Shown: piece by piece, positions 1-7,829 of the stretch
How the letters are laid out: each line of letters starts with the position of its first letter
Position numbering within the stretch: position 1 is the stretch's first letter
DNA from: Frankiales bacterium
Lineage (GTDB): Bacteria > Actinomycetota > Actinomycetes > Mycobacteriales > SCTD01
Direction: 5' to 3'
DNA length: 16,031 nt
Assembly (NCBI GenBank): GCA_025464915.1
Contig: JAODNF010000026.1
Span: 1 to 16,031, forward strand
Position numbers and translations under genes: made by a program
The notes under the pieces: model-generated
What the model saw: the letters and a program-made list of their open reading frames with translations, nothing else
What the model was told of the DNA's origin: nothing
Database searches by the model: none

Positions 1-415
1 CGGAGCCCACGGGCAGGTAGCAGACGAGGACGTCGGCCTTCGCGTCCTTGAGCGCCTGGACGACGTCGACGGGCTCGGCGTCCGACTCCTCGATGGTCTC
101 CCGGTAGTACTTGCCGAGGCCGTCGAGCGTCGGGCCGCGCTGGACGGTGACGTCCAGCGGCGGCACGTCGGCGATCTTGATGGTGTTGTTCTCGCTGTTG
201 AAGATCGCCTCGGACAGGTCGAAGCCGACCTTCTTGGCGTCGACGTCGAACGCGGCGACGAACTCGACGTCGCGGACGTGGTAACCGCCCAGCTCGACGT
301 GCATGAGGCCGGGAACGCGCCCCTGCGGGTCGGCGTCGCGGTAGTACTCGACGCCCTGGACGAGCGACGCGGCGCAGTTGCCGACGCCGACGATGGCTAC
401 GCGGACAGAACCCAT
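1..415 (-). CDS. ino1: Inositol-3-phosphate synthase, 5' part only (runs off the left edge)
   Basis: This enzyme converts glucose 6-phosphate to 1L-myo-inositol 1-phosphate using NAD, the first step towards phosphatidylinositol, PIMs and mycothiol in actinomycetes. The reverse strand begins MGSVRVAIVGVGNCAAS, a Rossmann dinucleotide-binding start typical of actinobacterial Ino1. About 138 N-terminal residues are present, including QGVEYY, PGLMHVELGGYHVRD, FDVDAKKVG, NSENNTIK and QRGPTLDGLGKYY; the catalytic C-terminal half lies outside the window. The ATG at 415-413 is supported by AAGGAG just upstream on the minus strand. It follows the PadR gene by 16 bases in the same direction, so the two should be co-transcribed. 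The same padR-ino1 pair exists in mycobacteria (Rv0047c-Rv0046c, recalled), so PadR is a likely regulator of inositol synthesis. Identification is firm. Confidence 0.95.
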   Translation of the reverse strand, partial: MGSVRVAIVGVGNCAASLVQGVEYYRDADPQGRVPGLMHVELGGYHVRDVEFVAAFDVDAKKVGFDLSEAIFNSENNTIKIADVPPLDVTVQRGPTLDGLGKYYRETIEESDAEPVDVVQALKDAKADVLVCYLPVGS

Positions 416-431
416 GATGGGCGTCTCCTTC

Positions 432-1004
432 TTAGAGGGGGTTGGTGCTGGGGTTGGAACGAATGCTGTTTCGCTCGGTCTCGATGAGCTCGGAGAGCCA
501 CCGGACCTCGCGGTCGACCGACTCCAGGCCGTGCTCCTGGAGCTGGAGGGTGTAGCTGTCGAGGCGCTCGCGGGTGCGGGCGAGAGAGGTGCGGACACCC
601 TCCCGGCGCTCCTCGAGGCGAGCCCGGCGACCTTCGAGGATGCGGACGCGGACCTCGGGGGCGGTCTTGGCGAAGAACGCGAAGTGGACGCCGAACTGCT
701 CGTCCTCCCAGGAGGCCGGGCCGGCCTCGGCGAGGAGCTCGGTGAAGCGCTCCTTGCCCTCGGCGGTCAGCTTGTAGACGACCTTGCCCCGCTTGCCGGT
801 CAGCGCGGGAGCACCGGCCACCACCTCGGCGTCGCCCTCGTCCTCCGCGATCCAGCCGCTTTCCTTCATGCGGCGCAACGTGGGGTAGAGCGAGCCGTAG
901 GAGAAGGCCCGGAAGCTCCCGAGCGTGGCCTTGAGCCGCTGGCGCAGCTCGTAGCCGTGCAGCGGGCTCTCGTGCAGCAGTCCGAGAACGGCGAGCTCAA
1001 GCAC
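432..1004 (-). CDS. PadR-family winged-helix transcriptional regulator
   Basis: This 190-residue cytoplasmic DNA-binding protein is probably a repressor of its own operon. Residues 1-80 form the PadR winged helix (MLELAVLGLLHESPLHGYEL, then SYGSLYPTLRRMKESGWI, and a long basic wing ending KVVYKLTAEGKERF). Residues about 115-175 are charged and helical (RRARLEERREGVRTSLARTRERL), matching the C-terminal dimerisation helices of the longer PadR subfamily. The start is GTG at 1004-1002, with AGGAAGAGG upstream on the minus strand. It is the first gene of a leftward operon with ino1. A palindrome of ATGTATC half-sites lies 23-60 bases upstream of the start and is its probable operator. The ligand is unknown and cannot be read from sequence. 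Confidence 0.92.
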   Translation of the reverse strand: MLELAVLGLLHESPLHGYELRQRLKATLGSFRAFSYGSLYPTLRRMKESGWIAEDEGDAEVVAGAPALTGKRGKVVYKLTAEGKERFTELLAEAGPASWEDEQFGVHFAFFAKTAPEVRVRILEGRRARLEERREGVRTSLARTRERLDSYTLQLQEHGLESVDREVRWLSELIETERNSIRSNPSTNPL

Positions 1005-1026
1005 GTCGTACCCTCTTCCTGCTCGA

Positions 1027-1064
1027 GCGATGTATCTGGATTATGTATCGGGGCGATACATCGC
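1027..1064. promoter_or_regulatory. Putative PadR operator overlapping the padR-ino1 promoter
   Basis: The core is ATGTATCG-GGG-CGATACAT at 1043-1061, a perfect inverted repeat with 8-bp arms. A third half-site, ATGTATC at 1030-1036, sits 13 bp to the left in direct orientation. Its wider form GCGATGTATC (1027-1036) pairs perfectly with GATACATCGC (1055-1064). On the minus strand CATAAT (plus positions 1045-1040) is a good -10 hexamer inside this element and would give a leader of about 28 nt to the padR GTG. No clear -35 is seen. ATGT...ACAT dyads are the usual binding sites of PadR proteins, so autorepression of padR-ino1 is the natural reading. Confidence 0.75.
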
Positions 1065-1092
1065 GGTGACAGGACTGACCGTACGTCATGGG

Positions 1093-1106
1093 TGCCGGTT
1101 CCGGCA
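1093..1106. repeat. Short inverted repeat TGCCGG-TT-CCGGCA in the padR/monooxygenase intergenic region
   Basis: This is a perfect 6-bp inverted repeat with a 2-bp centre, too tight for an RNA hairpin but possible as a protein-binding dyad. It lies between the PadR operator and the flavin monooxygenase, about 145 bp upstream of the latter. The rest of 1107-1235 shows no clear promoter to me. Confidence 0.35.
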
Positions 1107-1250
1107 ACAGCAGGTGAACCAGGCGTGGCGTGAGGGTGAGCACAGGCCCGGCGCTGTCGAACGCGTCCCAGTGACCGGGATGGCTCGTGTGGCGCTCTCC
1201 GGGCTCCCGGGCGCACCATTCCTGCACCCGTTGTCGAAGGAGCCCCGCCC

Positions 1251-2438
1251 GTGAGCACCACCGTTCTCGCTGCCGTCGAGGAGCGCGCCGAGGAGATCGC
1301 CTCCTACGGCCCCGCGAGCGAGCAGGAGGGCAAGCTCGCCGAGGGCGCGGTGAAGCTGCTGCGCGAGGTCGGCATCATGAAGATGCTCGCCCCCAAGACC
1401 TACGGCGGCTACGAGTCGCACCCGGTCGAGTGGGCCGAGGCGGTCATGCGGCTCGGCAGCCTGGACGGCGCGACCGGCTGGCTCGGCGGCATCGTCGGCG
1501 TGCACCCGTGGGAGGTCGCGATGGCCGACCCGTTGGTGCAGGAGGAGATCTGGGGCAAGGACACCGACGTCTGGGTCGGCTCCCCGTACGCGCCGATGGG
1601 CGTGCTGAAGCCGCTCGGCGACGGCAGCCACTCGTTCAGCGGCCACTGGCAGTTCTCCAGCGGCACCGACCACTGCGACTGGCTGTTCCTCGGCGCCCTG
1701 ATGGGCGATGCGGCCGGCGCGCCGATCATGCCGCCGGTGATGCGGCACGTGCTCATCCCCCGCGCCGACTACGAGATCGTCCAGGACTCCTGGGACGTCG
1801 TCGGGCTCAAGGGCACCGGGTCCAAGGACATCGTGGTCAAGGGCGCGATCGTGCCCGACTACCGCATCGTCAACTACGACAAGCTGGCCGAGGGCACGCT
1901 CGCCAAGGAGATGGGCATCTCGAACCCGCTCTACTCGGTGCCGTTCTCCGGCATCTTCCCACTGGGCATCACGTCCGCCGTGATCGGCATCGCCGAGGGC
2001 GCGCTCGCGCACCACCTCGCCTACCAGCGCACCCGTGTCCAGATCACCGGCACCCGGATCAAGGACGACCCGTACGTGCTGACGGCGATCGGCGAGGCCT
2101 CCGCCGAGATCCACGCCTCCCGCACCGTGCTGCTCGACAACGTCAACCGCCTGTACGACGGCACGGCCGCCGGCAAGGCCTTCACGTTCGCCGAGCGCGC
2201 CGACTCCCGACGCAACCAGGTGTCCGCGGCCTGGCGGGCCGTCCGCGCGGTCGACGAGATCGTGGCGCGCTCCGGCGGCAACGGCCTGCGGATGGACCAC
2301 CCGCTGCAGCGCTTCTGGCGCGACGCCCACATGGGACTGGCGCACGCCATCCACGTGCCCGGGTCGATCAACCACGTGTCCGCGCTCGGCCAGGTCGGGC
2401 ACGAGCCGCCCCCCGGGCCGATGCGCGCCATGATCTAG
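1251..2438 (+). CDS. HsaA-like flavin-dependent monooxygenase (acyl-CoA dehydrogenase fold)
   Basis: The 395-residue product has the fold of group D two-component flavin monooxygenases, whose oxygenase uses reduced flavin supplied by a separate reductase to hydroxylate phenols. It resembles HsaA, the 3-HSA hydroxylase of steroid degradation, in length and in motifs: GWLGGIVGVHPWEVA (about 75-90), QEEIWGKD, SPYAPMGVL, FSGHWQFSSGTDHCDW (about 128-143), VGLKGTGSKDIVVK, the C-terminal LQRFWRDAHMGLAHA and the PPGP tail. The GTG start at 1251 has GAAGGAG eight bases upstream. No reductase (HsaB type) or steroid/aromatic pathway gene is in the window, so the substrate is unknown and the HsaA name should not be transferred. 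It stands divergent from padR-ino1 and might share the PadR operator. It could also be annotated generically as acyl-CoA dehydrogenase, but the flavin-monooxygenase motifs fit better. Confidence 0.85.
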   Translation: MSTTVLAAVEERAEEIASYGPASEQEGKLAEGAVKLLREVGIMKMLAPKTYGGYESHPVEWAEAVMRLGSLDGATGWLGGIVGVHPWEVAMADPLVQEEIWGKDTDVWVGSPYAPMGVLKPLGDGSHSFSGHWQFSSGTDHCDWLFLGALMGDAAGAPIMPPVMRHVLIPRADYEIVQDSWDVVGLKGTGSKDIVVKGAIVPDYRIVNYDKLAEGTLAKEMGISNPLYSVPFSGIFPLGITSAVIGIAEGALAHHLAYQRTRVQITGTRIKDDPYVLTAIGEASAEIHASRTVLLDNVNRLYDGTAAGKAFTFAERADSRRNQVSAAWRAVRAVDEIVARSGGNGLRMDHPLQRFWRDAHMGLAHAIHVPGSINHVSALGQVGHEPPPGPMRAMI

Positions 2439-2449
2439 CACCCCCTTTT

Positions 2450-2471
2450 CCACGGCACCCTGGTGCTGTGG
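2450..2471 (+). terminator. Hairpin after the monooxygenase gene, possible terminator
   Basis: CCACGGCAC and GTGCTGTGG form a 9-bp stem (one G:U pair) with the loop CCTG, starting 11 bases after the stop codon. No T-run follows, which is common for actinobacterial terminators. It separates the monooxygenase from the leaderless-type promoter of the next gene. Confidence 0.55.
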
Positions 2472-2488
2472 AGCGGCGGGGAGGTGCT

Positions 2489-2494
2489 TAGGGT
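2489..2494 (+). promoter_or_regulatory. -10 element TAGGGT for the DUF5318 gene (leaderless type)
   Basis: TAGGGT ends eight bases before the ATG at 2503 and there is no Shine-Dalgarno, so transcription probably starts at or next to the start codon. Confidence 0.5.
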
Positions 2495-2502
2495 CTGAGG
2501 GC

Positions 2503-2901
2503 ATGGAGCGGCGCGATGTGGTGGACCACGGGCTGAAGCGCCGTGCCACGCTCGCGGAGCTCTACTCGGGGCGGGTCAGCACGGGGGAGGTGCAGGACGC
2601 CTCGCCGTACCTGAAGTCCGCCGCGAAGCGGCTCGGCGTCGAGACCGACCGCACCTGCCCGGTGTGCCGCAGGGCCACGCTGCACGAGGTGCTCTGGGTC
2701 TACGGCGACGCCATCGGCGACGCCGACGGCACCGCCCGCACCCTGGCCGAGGTCGAGCGGCTGGCCACCGAGCGCCCCGACTTCGCGGTCTACGACGTCG
2801 AGGTCTGCACCGCCTGCGACTGGAACCACCTGGTCCGCACCTGGCGCACCGGCACGCCGGGTACGCCAGCGGCGCGCCGCACCCGACGCCGCGAGGCCTG
2901 A
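2503..2901 (+). CDS. DUF5318 family zinc-ribbon protein
   Basis: This small 132-residue protein of unknown function matches the actinobacterial DUF5318 family (Rv0049 of M. tuberculosis, same position before ponA1, recalled). The N-terminal part has the family signature VVDHGLKRRATLAELYSGRVS and ASPYLKSAAKRLG. A CPVC pair (about residues 52-55) and a CTAC pair (about 102-105) form a probable four-cysteine zinc site, followed by the conserved DWNHLVRTW. The tail is basic (ARRTRRREA). No signal peptide or membrane segment is present. The neighbouring class A PBP begins 64 bp downstream, and the conserved pairing hints at an envelope or division link, but no function is established. Confidence 0.85.
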   Translation: MERRDVVDHGLKRRATLAELYSGRVSTGEVQDASPYLKSAAKRLGVETDRTCPVCRRATLHEVLWVYGDAIGDADGTARTLAEVERLATERPDFAVYDVEVCTACDWNHLVRTWRTGTPGTPAARRTRRREA

Positions 2902-2953
2902 GTCGACGCTGAGGCGTGACCTCGCCCTCGGCATGGATCTGTAGCGGCTGGGG

Positions 2954-2959
2954 CACAGT
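2954..2959 (+). promoter_or_regulatory. -10-like CACAGT for the PBP gene
   Basis: CACAGT lies six bases before the GTG at 2966 with no Shine-Dalgarno in between. It is a weaker match to TANNNT than the other sites but has the same spacing. Confidence 0.35.
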
Positions 2960-2965
2960 GGATCG

Positions 2966-5068
2966 GTGATCACCTGGTTCCGCCGCCTGTCCTGGCCGAA
3001 GCGACTCCTGGCCCTCAGCGGTGGCGGCTTCCTGCTGCTCGTCGTGCTGGTGGTCGTCGGCTACCTGCTCACGTCCGTTCCGTCGCCGAGCAAGTTCGCG
3101 ACCGACCAGTCCACGCAGATCACCTACATCAGCGGCAGCCCGATCGGGACGCTGGGCAAGAACCGCAAGACGGTCCCGCTCTCGGAGATCAGTCCGGCGG
3201 CGCAGCACGCCGTGCTGGCCGCGGAGGACCGCGACTTCTACAGCGAGCCCGGCATCAGCCTGAAGGGCATCAGCCGCGCCCTGTTCGCCAACGTCCAGGC
3301 CGGCGGGGTGCAGCAGGGCGGTTCCACCATCACGCAGCAGTACGCCAAGAACGCCTTCCTCACCCAGAAGCGCACGTTCACGCGGAAGATCAAAGAGGTC
3401 TTCATCTCGATCAAGATGAGCCAGAGCGTCCCGAAGAACACGATCCTGGCCGACTACCTCAACACCATCTACTTCGGCCGCGGTGCCTACGGCATCGAGA
3501 CGGCGGCACAGACCTACTTCGGGCCCGCCGTCCACGCCAAGGACCTGACGCCGGCCCAGGCGGCGGTGCTCGCGAGCAGCATCCGGTCTCCGGCCGGCTA
3601 CGACCCGCAGAAGCACCCGGAGAAGGCCAAGAGCCGCTGGGACTTCGTCCTGCAGGGCATGGTCAAGAAGGGGTGGCTCTCGGCCTCCGACGTCCCCGCC
3701 AGCTACCCCAAGGTCCTCGATCGCGCGACCGACGCCGCCTTCCCGGGGACGCTGGACTACGTCCGCGCCCAGGTGATCGCAGAGCTCGCCCAGCACGGCT
3801 ACGACGAGAGCGTCATCGAGAGCGGTGGGCTGGTGGTCAAGACGACCTTGGACAAGAACGCCGAGCAGGCGGCCATCCAGGCGGAGCAGGACTACGTCGA
3901 GGGCAAGGGGTCGGCCGCGAACCCGGCGGTCTCCGCGCTGGTCTCGATCGAGCCCAAGACCGGCCGCGTCAAGGCCTACTACGGGGGCAAGGGCGGCGGC
4001 TTCGACTACGCCAGCGACGGCCGGGTGCTGCCGGGATCATCCATGAAGCCGTACGTGCTCGCGACCGCCCTCCAGGAGGGCAAGAGCCTGAACACGCAGT
4101 ACGACGGCTCGTCCCCGCAGGACGTGTGCGGCCAGACGGTTCACAACGACCAGGGCGACCCGGCCTTCGGCAGCATCGACCTGGCCACCGGGCTGCAGTA
4201 CTCGGTCAACACGGTCTACCTCCGGCTGGCCTGCGACGTCGGGCCGAAGAAGGTCCAGGCCCTCGCCCACCAGGCCGGCCTGGCCAACGACCCGCTGGAC
4301 GGCGAGGGCTCGGTCAGCGCGCAGATCGCCCTCGGCTCCGGCGGCTACGGAGTCCGGCCGATCGACCAGGCGGACGGCTACGCGACCTTCGCCGGTGAGG
4401 GCCTGCAGGCCGACCCGTACTTCGTCGAGGCCATCTACCGGCTGAAGGACGGCAAGCAGGAGAAGACCCCGATCTACAAGCACAAGCAGCAGAAGACCCC
4501 GGCCTTCTCGAGCGACGTCGCCGCGGACGCCACGTCGGCCATGGTGAAGGTGGTCCAGGGCGGTACCGGCACGAACGCGCAGCTCTCGGGTGGGCGGCCG
4601 ACGGCCGGCAAGACGGGCACGACGTCGAACAACACCAATGCCTGGTTCTGCGGGTTCACGCCCCAGCTGGCGACGGCCGTGTGGATCGGCAACGCCAAGG
4701 GCGGCCCGGTCAAGCTGGACGGCAACGTCGGCATCTACGGCGGCACGGTGCCGGCGAAGGTCTTCAAGCAGTACATGGACAAGGCCCTCGAGGGCGCGCC
4801 GATCAAGCAGTTCCCCCCGCGGGCCAACACCGGGTCCGCGTCGACGCCCGGCTCCACGTCGACCTCCACGTCGACCGCGACGGCGATCGCCACGGCGAGC
4901 CCGACGAGTGGGGTCCAGGTCACCGTGACGAGGCCGCCTGTCGTCCCGACCTCGCCGCCCCCCGTCCTCCCGACACCCGCCGCGACCACCCCGCCGCCGG
5001 AGCCGACGAGCTCGCCGACACCGCCTCCGCAGCAGTCTCAAGCCGCATCGCCGGCCTCCTCGCCCTAG
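2966..5068 (+). CDS. Class A penicillin-binding protein (bifunctional transglycosylase/transpeptidase)
   Basis: This 700-residue PBP polymerises glycan strands from lipid II and cross-links the peptides outside the membrane. Order: short cytoplasmic N-terminus with basic residues, one membrane anchor (about 17-38), then the GT51 transglycosylase with catalytic Glu87 in EDRDFY, GGSTITQQ (118-125), RKIKE and YLNTIYFGRGAYG. The transpeptidase follows, with SSMK (nucleophile Ser358, Lys361), SVN (413-415) and KTGT (from Lys549). The last 60 or so residues are a Pro/Ser/Thr tail, common in actinobacterial PonA proteins and possibly glycosylated. The GTG start is chosen because it is immediately followed by the basic stretch and anchor. 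It occupies the ponA1 position of the conserved cluster. The next gene starts 10 bases after the stop, so co-expression with the glycosyltransferases is likely. Confidence 0.95.
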   Translation: MITWFRRLSWPKRLLALSGGGFLLLVVLVVVGYLLTSVPSPSKFATDQSTQITYISGSPIGTLGKNRKTVPLSEISPAAQHAVLAAEDRDFYSEPGISLKGISRALFANVQAGGVQQGGSTITQQYAKNAFLTQKRTFTRKIKEVFISIKMSQSVPKNTILADYLNTIYFGRGAYGIETAAQTYFGPAVHAKDLTPAQAAVLASSIRSPAGYDPQKHPEKAKSRWDFVLQGMVKKGWLSASDVPASYPKVLDRATDAAFPGTLDYVRAQVIAELAQHGYDESVIESGGLVVKTTLDKNAEQAAIQAEQDYVEGKGSAANPAVSALVSIEPKTGRVKAYYGGKGGGFDYASDGRVLPGSSMKPYVLATALQEGKSLNTQYDGSSPQDVCGQTVHNDQGDPAFGSIDLATGLQYSVNTVYLRLACDVGPKKVQALAHQAGLANDPLDGEGSVSAQIALGSGGYGVRPIDQADGYATFAGEGLQADPYFVEAIYRLKDGKQEKTPIYKHKQQKTPAFSSDVAADATSAMVKVVQGGTGTNAQLSGGRPTAGKTGTTSNNTNAWFCGFTPQLATAVWIGNAKGGPVKLDGNVGIYGGTVPAKVFKQYMDKALEGAPIKQFPPRANTGSASTPGSTSTSTSTATAIATASPTSGVQVTVTRPPVVPTSPPPVLPTPAATTPPPEPTSSPTPPPQQSQAASPASSP

Positions 5069-5071
5069 AGT
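5066..5071 (+). promoter_or_regulatory. -10 element TAGAGT overlapping the PBP stop codon
   Basis: TAGAGT begins with the TAG stop of the PBP gene and ends seven bases before the GTG at 5079. This fits a leaderless internal promoter for the glycosyltransferase gene, in addition to read-through. Confidence 0.45.
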
Positions 5072-5078
5072 TCGCGGG

Positions 5079-6743
5079 GTGACCGCACCACTCGTCCTGC
5101 CGTCCCACGACGACCCGGTGGTCGCAGGAGCGGTGGAGGCCATCGGCGGTCCGCCCGGACGGCACGCGCGGCTCGGGCGTCGGCGGTTCTGGACCGTCCT
5201 GCGGGTGCTGCTCGCCTTCACCGCGGTGACGATGCTCCTGGGCTTCGCGCAGAAGGCGCCGTGCCGCAGTGGCAGCAACTGGCAGCACGAGTACCAGTAC
5301 ACGCGCGCCTGCTACACCGACGTCGTCGCGCTCTACAGCGCCGAGGGGCTGTCCGACGGCAAGACGCCCTACTACGAGCACCCGGTCGAGTACCCCGTCG
5401 TCATCGGCGGTGTCATGTGGGTCTCGTCCGGGCTCGCCCGCGGCATCGAGAGCGTCTTCCACGACGGTGCGACCCAGCGGGCGCTGACCGCGGTGAACAA
5501 CGCGAAGACGCCGCAGGAAGCCGCTTCCGCCCGCAGCTCCGTCGACTACAACAAGGCGATCGCGCGCGGCCGGCACTTCTACGACGTGACCTGGGCGCTC
5601 ATGACGGCCTTCGCGCTGGTCGTCGTCGTCGCCCTGTCGAAGACGGCCGGGCGGCGGCCCTGGGACGCGGCGCTGTTCGCGCTGTCGCCCGCGCTGCTGC
5701 TGCACGGCACGACGAACTGGGACCTGGTCGCGGTGGCGTTCGCGGCGCTCGGGATGTGGGCCTGGGCGAGGAAGCACCCGCTGCTCGCGGGCGTGCTGTT
5801 CGGCCTCGGCGCCGCCACCAAGCTCTACCCGGTGCTGTTCCTCGTACCGCTCCTGGGCCTGTGCATCCGGGCCAGGAAGATGCGGGCCTGGAACCTGGCC
5901 GCCGTCGCGACCCTCGTCACCGCGATCGGTCTGACGCTGCCGTTCTACCTGACCGCGCCGTCGTACGGCGACATCAACGGGACGCCCACGAAGATCGAGA
6001 CGCACAGCGTGCTGCCGGTCCACTGCCAGCTGACCTACCAGGGCGTGAGCCGCCTGACGACCGGCCACTGCCCGAGCAGCCCGCGCGACGGCGAGACGGC
6101 CGTCCAGGTGACCAACGCGGTCTACCGGTTCTTCGACCTCAACCAGACCCGCGGCGCGGACTGGGACTCCCTCTACCTCCAGCTCATGGACGGCCGCGGC
6201 TGGACCGACGGCCAGTGGCTCACCAAGGCACTGCACTCCGACGGCGTCGTGCCGACCAAGCTCAACGGCGTCGTCGCGGCCGGTGTCGTCCTCGTCAGCA
6301 TCGTCGTGCTGCTGCTCTGCCTGCTGGCACCGCGCAGGCCTCGCGTGCCGCAGGTGCTGTTCCTCATGATCACGGGCTTCCTGCTGGTCAACAAGGTCGA
6401 CAGCCCGCAGTACGTCCTGTGGCTGGTGCCGCTCGCCGTCCTGGCGCGACCACGGTGGCGGCTGTTCCTGGTGTGGCAGGCGACGGAGGCCCTGGTGCTG
6501 TTCTCCCGCTTCTACTTCTTCATCAGCAACGACGCGCTGGCCAAGGGCCGCAGCGAGGGCATCCCGATGAAGTGGTTCTTCGCCGCCGTGCTGCTGCGCG
6601 ACGTGCTGCTGGTGGTCTACAGCGCCTTCGTCATCCGCGAGATCTACCAGCCCGAGCAGGACGTGGTGCGGGCGGAAGGCGCGGACGACCCCGCCGGCGG
6701 GGTGCTCGACGGCGCCCCCGACAGGGTCGCCGCTCTCGCATGA
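5079..6743 (+). CDS. GT87/DUF2029-type polyprenyl-phosphate-mannose-dependent membrane glycosyltransferase
   Basis: This 554-residue polytopic membrane protein of the GT-C superfamily is probably a transferase of mannose or another sugar from a polyprenyl-phosphate donor on the outer face of the membrane. About ten hydrophobic segments are visible, from RVLLAFTAVTMLLGFA (about 42) to FFAAVLLRDVLLVVYSAFV (about 500). Family-like features are HPVEYPVVIGGVMW, SPALLLHGTTNWDLVAVAFAALG, GAATKLYPVLFLVPLLGL and VNKVDSPQYVLWLVPL. Two extracytoplasmic stretches carry cysteine pairs (about 62/77 and about 314/329) that could form disulfides. The gene takes the Rv0051 position after the PBP. The second glycosyltransferase follows after seven bases. 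Donor and acceptor are not known. Confidence 0.82.
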   Translation: MTAPLVLPSHDDPVVAGAVEAIGGPPGRHARLGRRRFWTVLRVLLAFTAVTMLLGFAQKAPCRSGSNWQHEYQYTRACYTDVVALYSAEGLSDGKTPYYEHPVEYPVVIGGVMWVSSGLARGIESVFHDGATQRALTAVNNAKTPQEAASARSSVDYNKAIARGRHFYDVTWALMTAFALVVVVALSKTAGRRPWDAALFALSPALLLHGTTNWDLVAVAFAALGMWAWARKHPLLAGVLFGLGAATKLYPVLFLVPLLGLCIRARKMRAWNLAAVATLVTAIGLTLPFYLTAPSYGDINGTPTKIETHSVLPVHCQLTYQGVSRLTTGHCPSSPRDGETAVQVTNAVYRFFDLNQTRGADWDSLYLQLMDGRGWTDGQWLTKALHSDGVVPTKLNGVVAAGVVLVSIVVLLLCLLAPRRPRVPQVLFLMITGFLLVNKVDSPQYVLWLVPLAVLARPRWRLFLVWQATEALVLFSRFYFFISNDALAKGRSEGIPMKWFFAAVLLRDVLLVVYSAFVIREIYQPEQDVVRAEGADDPAGGVLDGAPDRVAALA

Positions 6744-6750
6744 CCGCGTC

Positions 6751-7821
6751 ATGACGGCGCTGCGCACCTGGCTGGCCACGCGGGTCGCGCTGGTCGTGCT
6801 CGTCCTCGCCGGGACGCGGCAGGTCTTCAGCGGCCGTGGTGAGGGCTGGCTCGCCGGCTGGGACAGCTGGGACGTCACGCTGTTCGGCAAGATCGCGCGG
6901 TACGGCTACGACGGCTACCCCCAGCACTACCCGGACAAGGACGTCGTCGCGTTCTTCCCGGGCTTTCCCCTGGTGCTGCGCGTCGTCCACCTCGTGGTCC
7001 CGTCATGGACGGCAGCCGGGCTGCTTGTCTCCTTGGTCGCCGGTGCGGTCGCCGTCGTCTATCTCTCGAGGCTCGCGGAGCTCGAGGGCTCGGACGGGCA
7101 GCGCGCCGTGCTGCTGCTCGCGCTGTCGCCGTACGCGGTCTTCCTCGCGGTCGGCTACAGCGAGGCCCTGTTCCTCGCCTTCGCCGTCCCCGGCTGGTAC
7201 GCCGCGAGGCGCGGGCGCTGGGAGGCCGCGTCGCTGCTCGTCGGTGCCGCCTGCCTGGTGCGGATCAGCGGGCTGTTCCTCGCCATCGGGCTGCTGGTGC
7301 TCTGGGCCACGACCTCACGGGAGCGCCGCGCCCTCGCGTGGCTGCCGGTGCCGTTCGTCGCGCTGCTCGGCTGGTTCGCCTACCTCAAGCACCTCACCGG
7401 CGACTGGCTGGCCTGGCAGCACGCGCAGGCCGAGGGGTGGGGCCGGCACTTCACCGACCCGTGGACCTCGCTGCGCGCGACCTGGGACGCCGCCCACTCC
7501 GCCGGGCTGAGCGCCGAGTTCCGCTGGTCCTACTACGCCCAGATCGTCTGCGTCGCCGCCGGCCTGGTCGTCGTGGGGGTGTCGCTCGTGCGCAAGGAGT
7601 GGGGCGAGGCGGTCTACGTCGGCCTGTCGCTCGGCGCCCTCGCGACCTCGACGGTCTACCTGTCGATCGAGCGCGCGACGCAGCTCTGGTTCCCGCTGTG
7701 GGTGATGCTCGCCCGTGCCGCGGCGGCGCGGCCGTGGGTGCAGTGGGGGTACGTCGTGCTCGCGACGCCCCTGATGGTGGCCGGCGTGCTCACCTTCCAC
7801 GACGGCCGCTGGGTCGGCTGA
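6751..7821 (+). CDS. PIG-V-like mannosyltransferase, membrane protein
   Basis: The 356-residue protein resembles the bacterial branch of the PIG-V (GPI mannosyltransferase 2) family. It has an N-terminal hydrophobic segment, then GWDSWDVTLFGKIARYGYDG (the W-D motif that would hold the catalytic Asp, about residues 36-55), VVAFFPGFPLVLR, SPYAVFLAVGYSEALFLAFA, and LVRISGLFLAIGLLVL. Some eight hydrophobic segments are visible. The ATG at 6751 has no Shine-Dalgarno and lies seven bases after the previous stop, so translation is probably coupled. Together with the GT87 gene it forms a two-enzyme tail to the PBP operon. The acceptor (lipid, polysaccharide or secreted protein) is unknown. The gene ends nine bases before the convergent amidase gene. 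Confidence 0.8.
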   Translation: MTALRTWLATRVALVVLVLAGTRQVFSGRGEGWLAGWDSWDVTLFGKIARYGYDGYPQHYPDKDVVAFFPGFPLVLRVVHLVVPSWTAAGLLVSLVAGAVAVVYLSRLAELEGSDGQRAVLLLALSPYAVFLAVGYSEALFLAFAVPGWYAARRGRWEAASLLVGAACLVRISGLFLAIGLLVLWATTSRERRALAWLPVPFVALLGWFAYLKHLTGDWLAWQHAQAEGWGRHFTDPWTSLRATWDAAHSAGLSAEFRWSYYAQIVCVAAGLVVVGVSLVRKEWGEAVYVGLSLGALATSTVYLSIERATQLWFPLWVMLARAAAARPWVQWGYVVLATPLMVAGVLTFHDGRWVG

Positions 7822-7829
7822 CCCGCTCT

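Noticed and set aside
378..1133. Long plus-strand open frame opposite padR
   Set aside because: It is the complement of the well-supported padR gene; high G+C leaves the antisense frame open. The protein has no recognisable motif.
1086..2549. 487-codon minus-strand open frame opposite the monooxygenase
   Set aside because: Low-complexity Arg/Ala/Gly/Val/Asp composition and full overlap with a gene of clear family mark it as a shadow.
4920..6890. 656-codon minus-strand open frame opposite the GT87 gene
   Set aside because: It is rich in His/Arg/Gln/Asp/Gly as expected of an antisense frame, and spans two genes supported by membrane segments and motifs.
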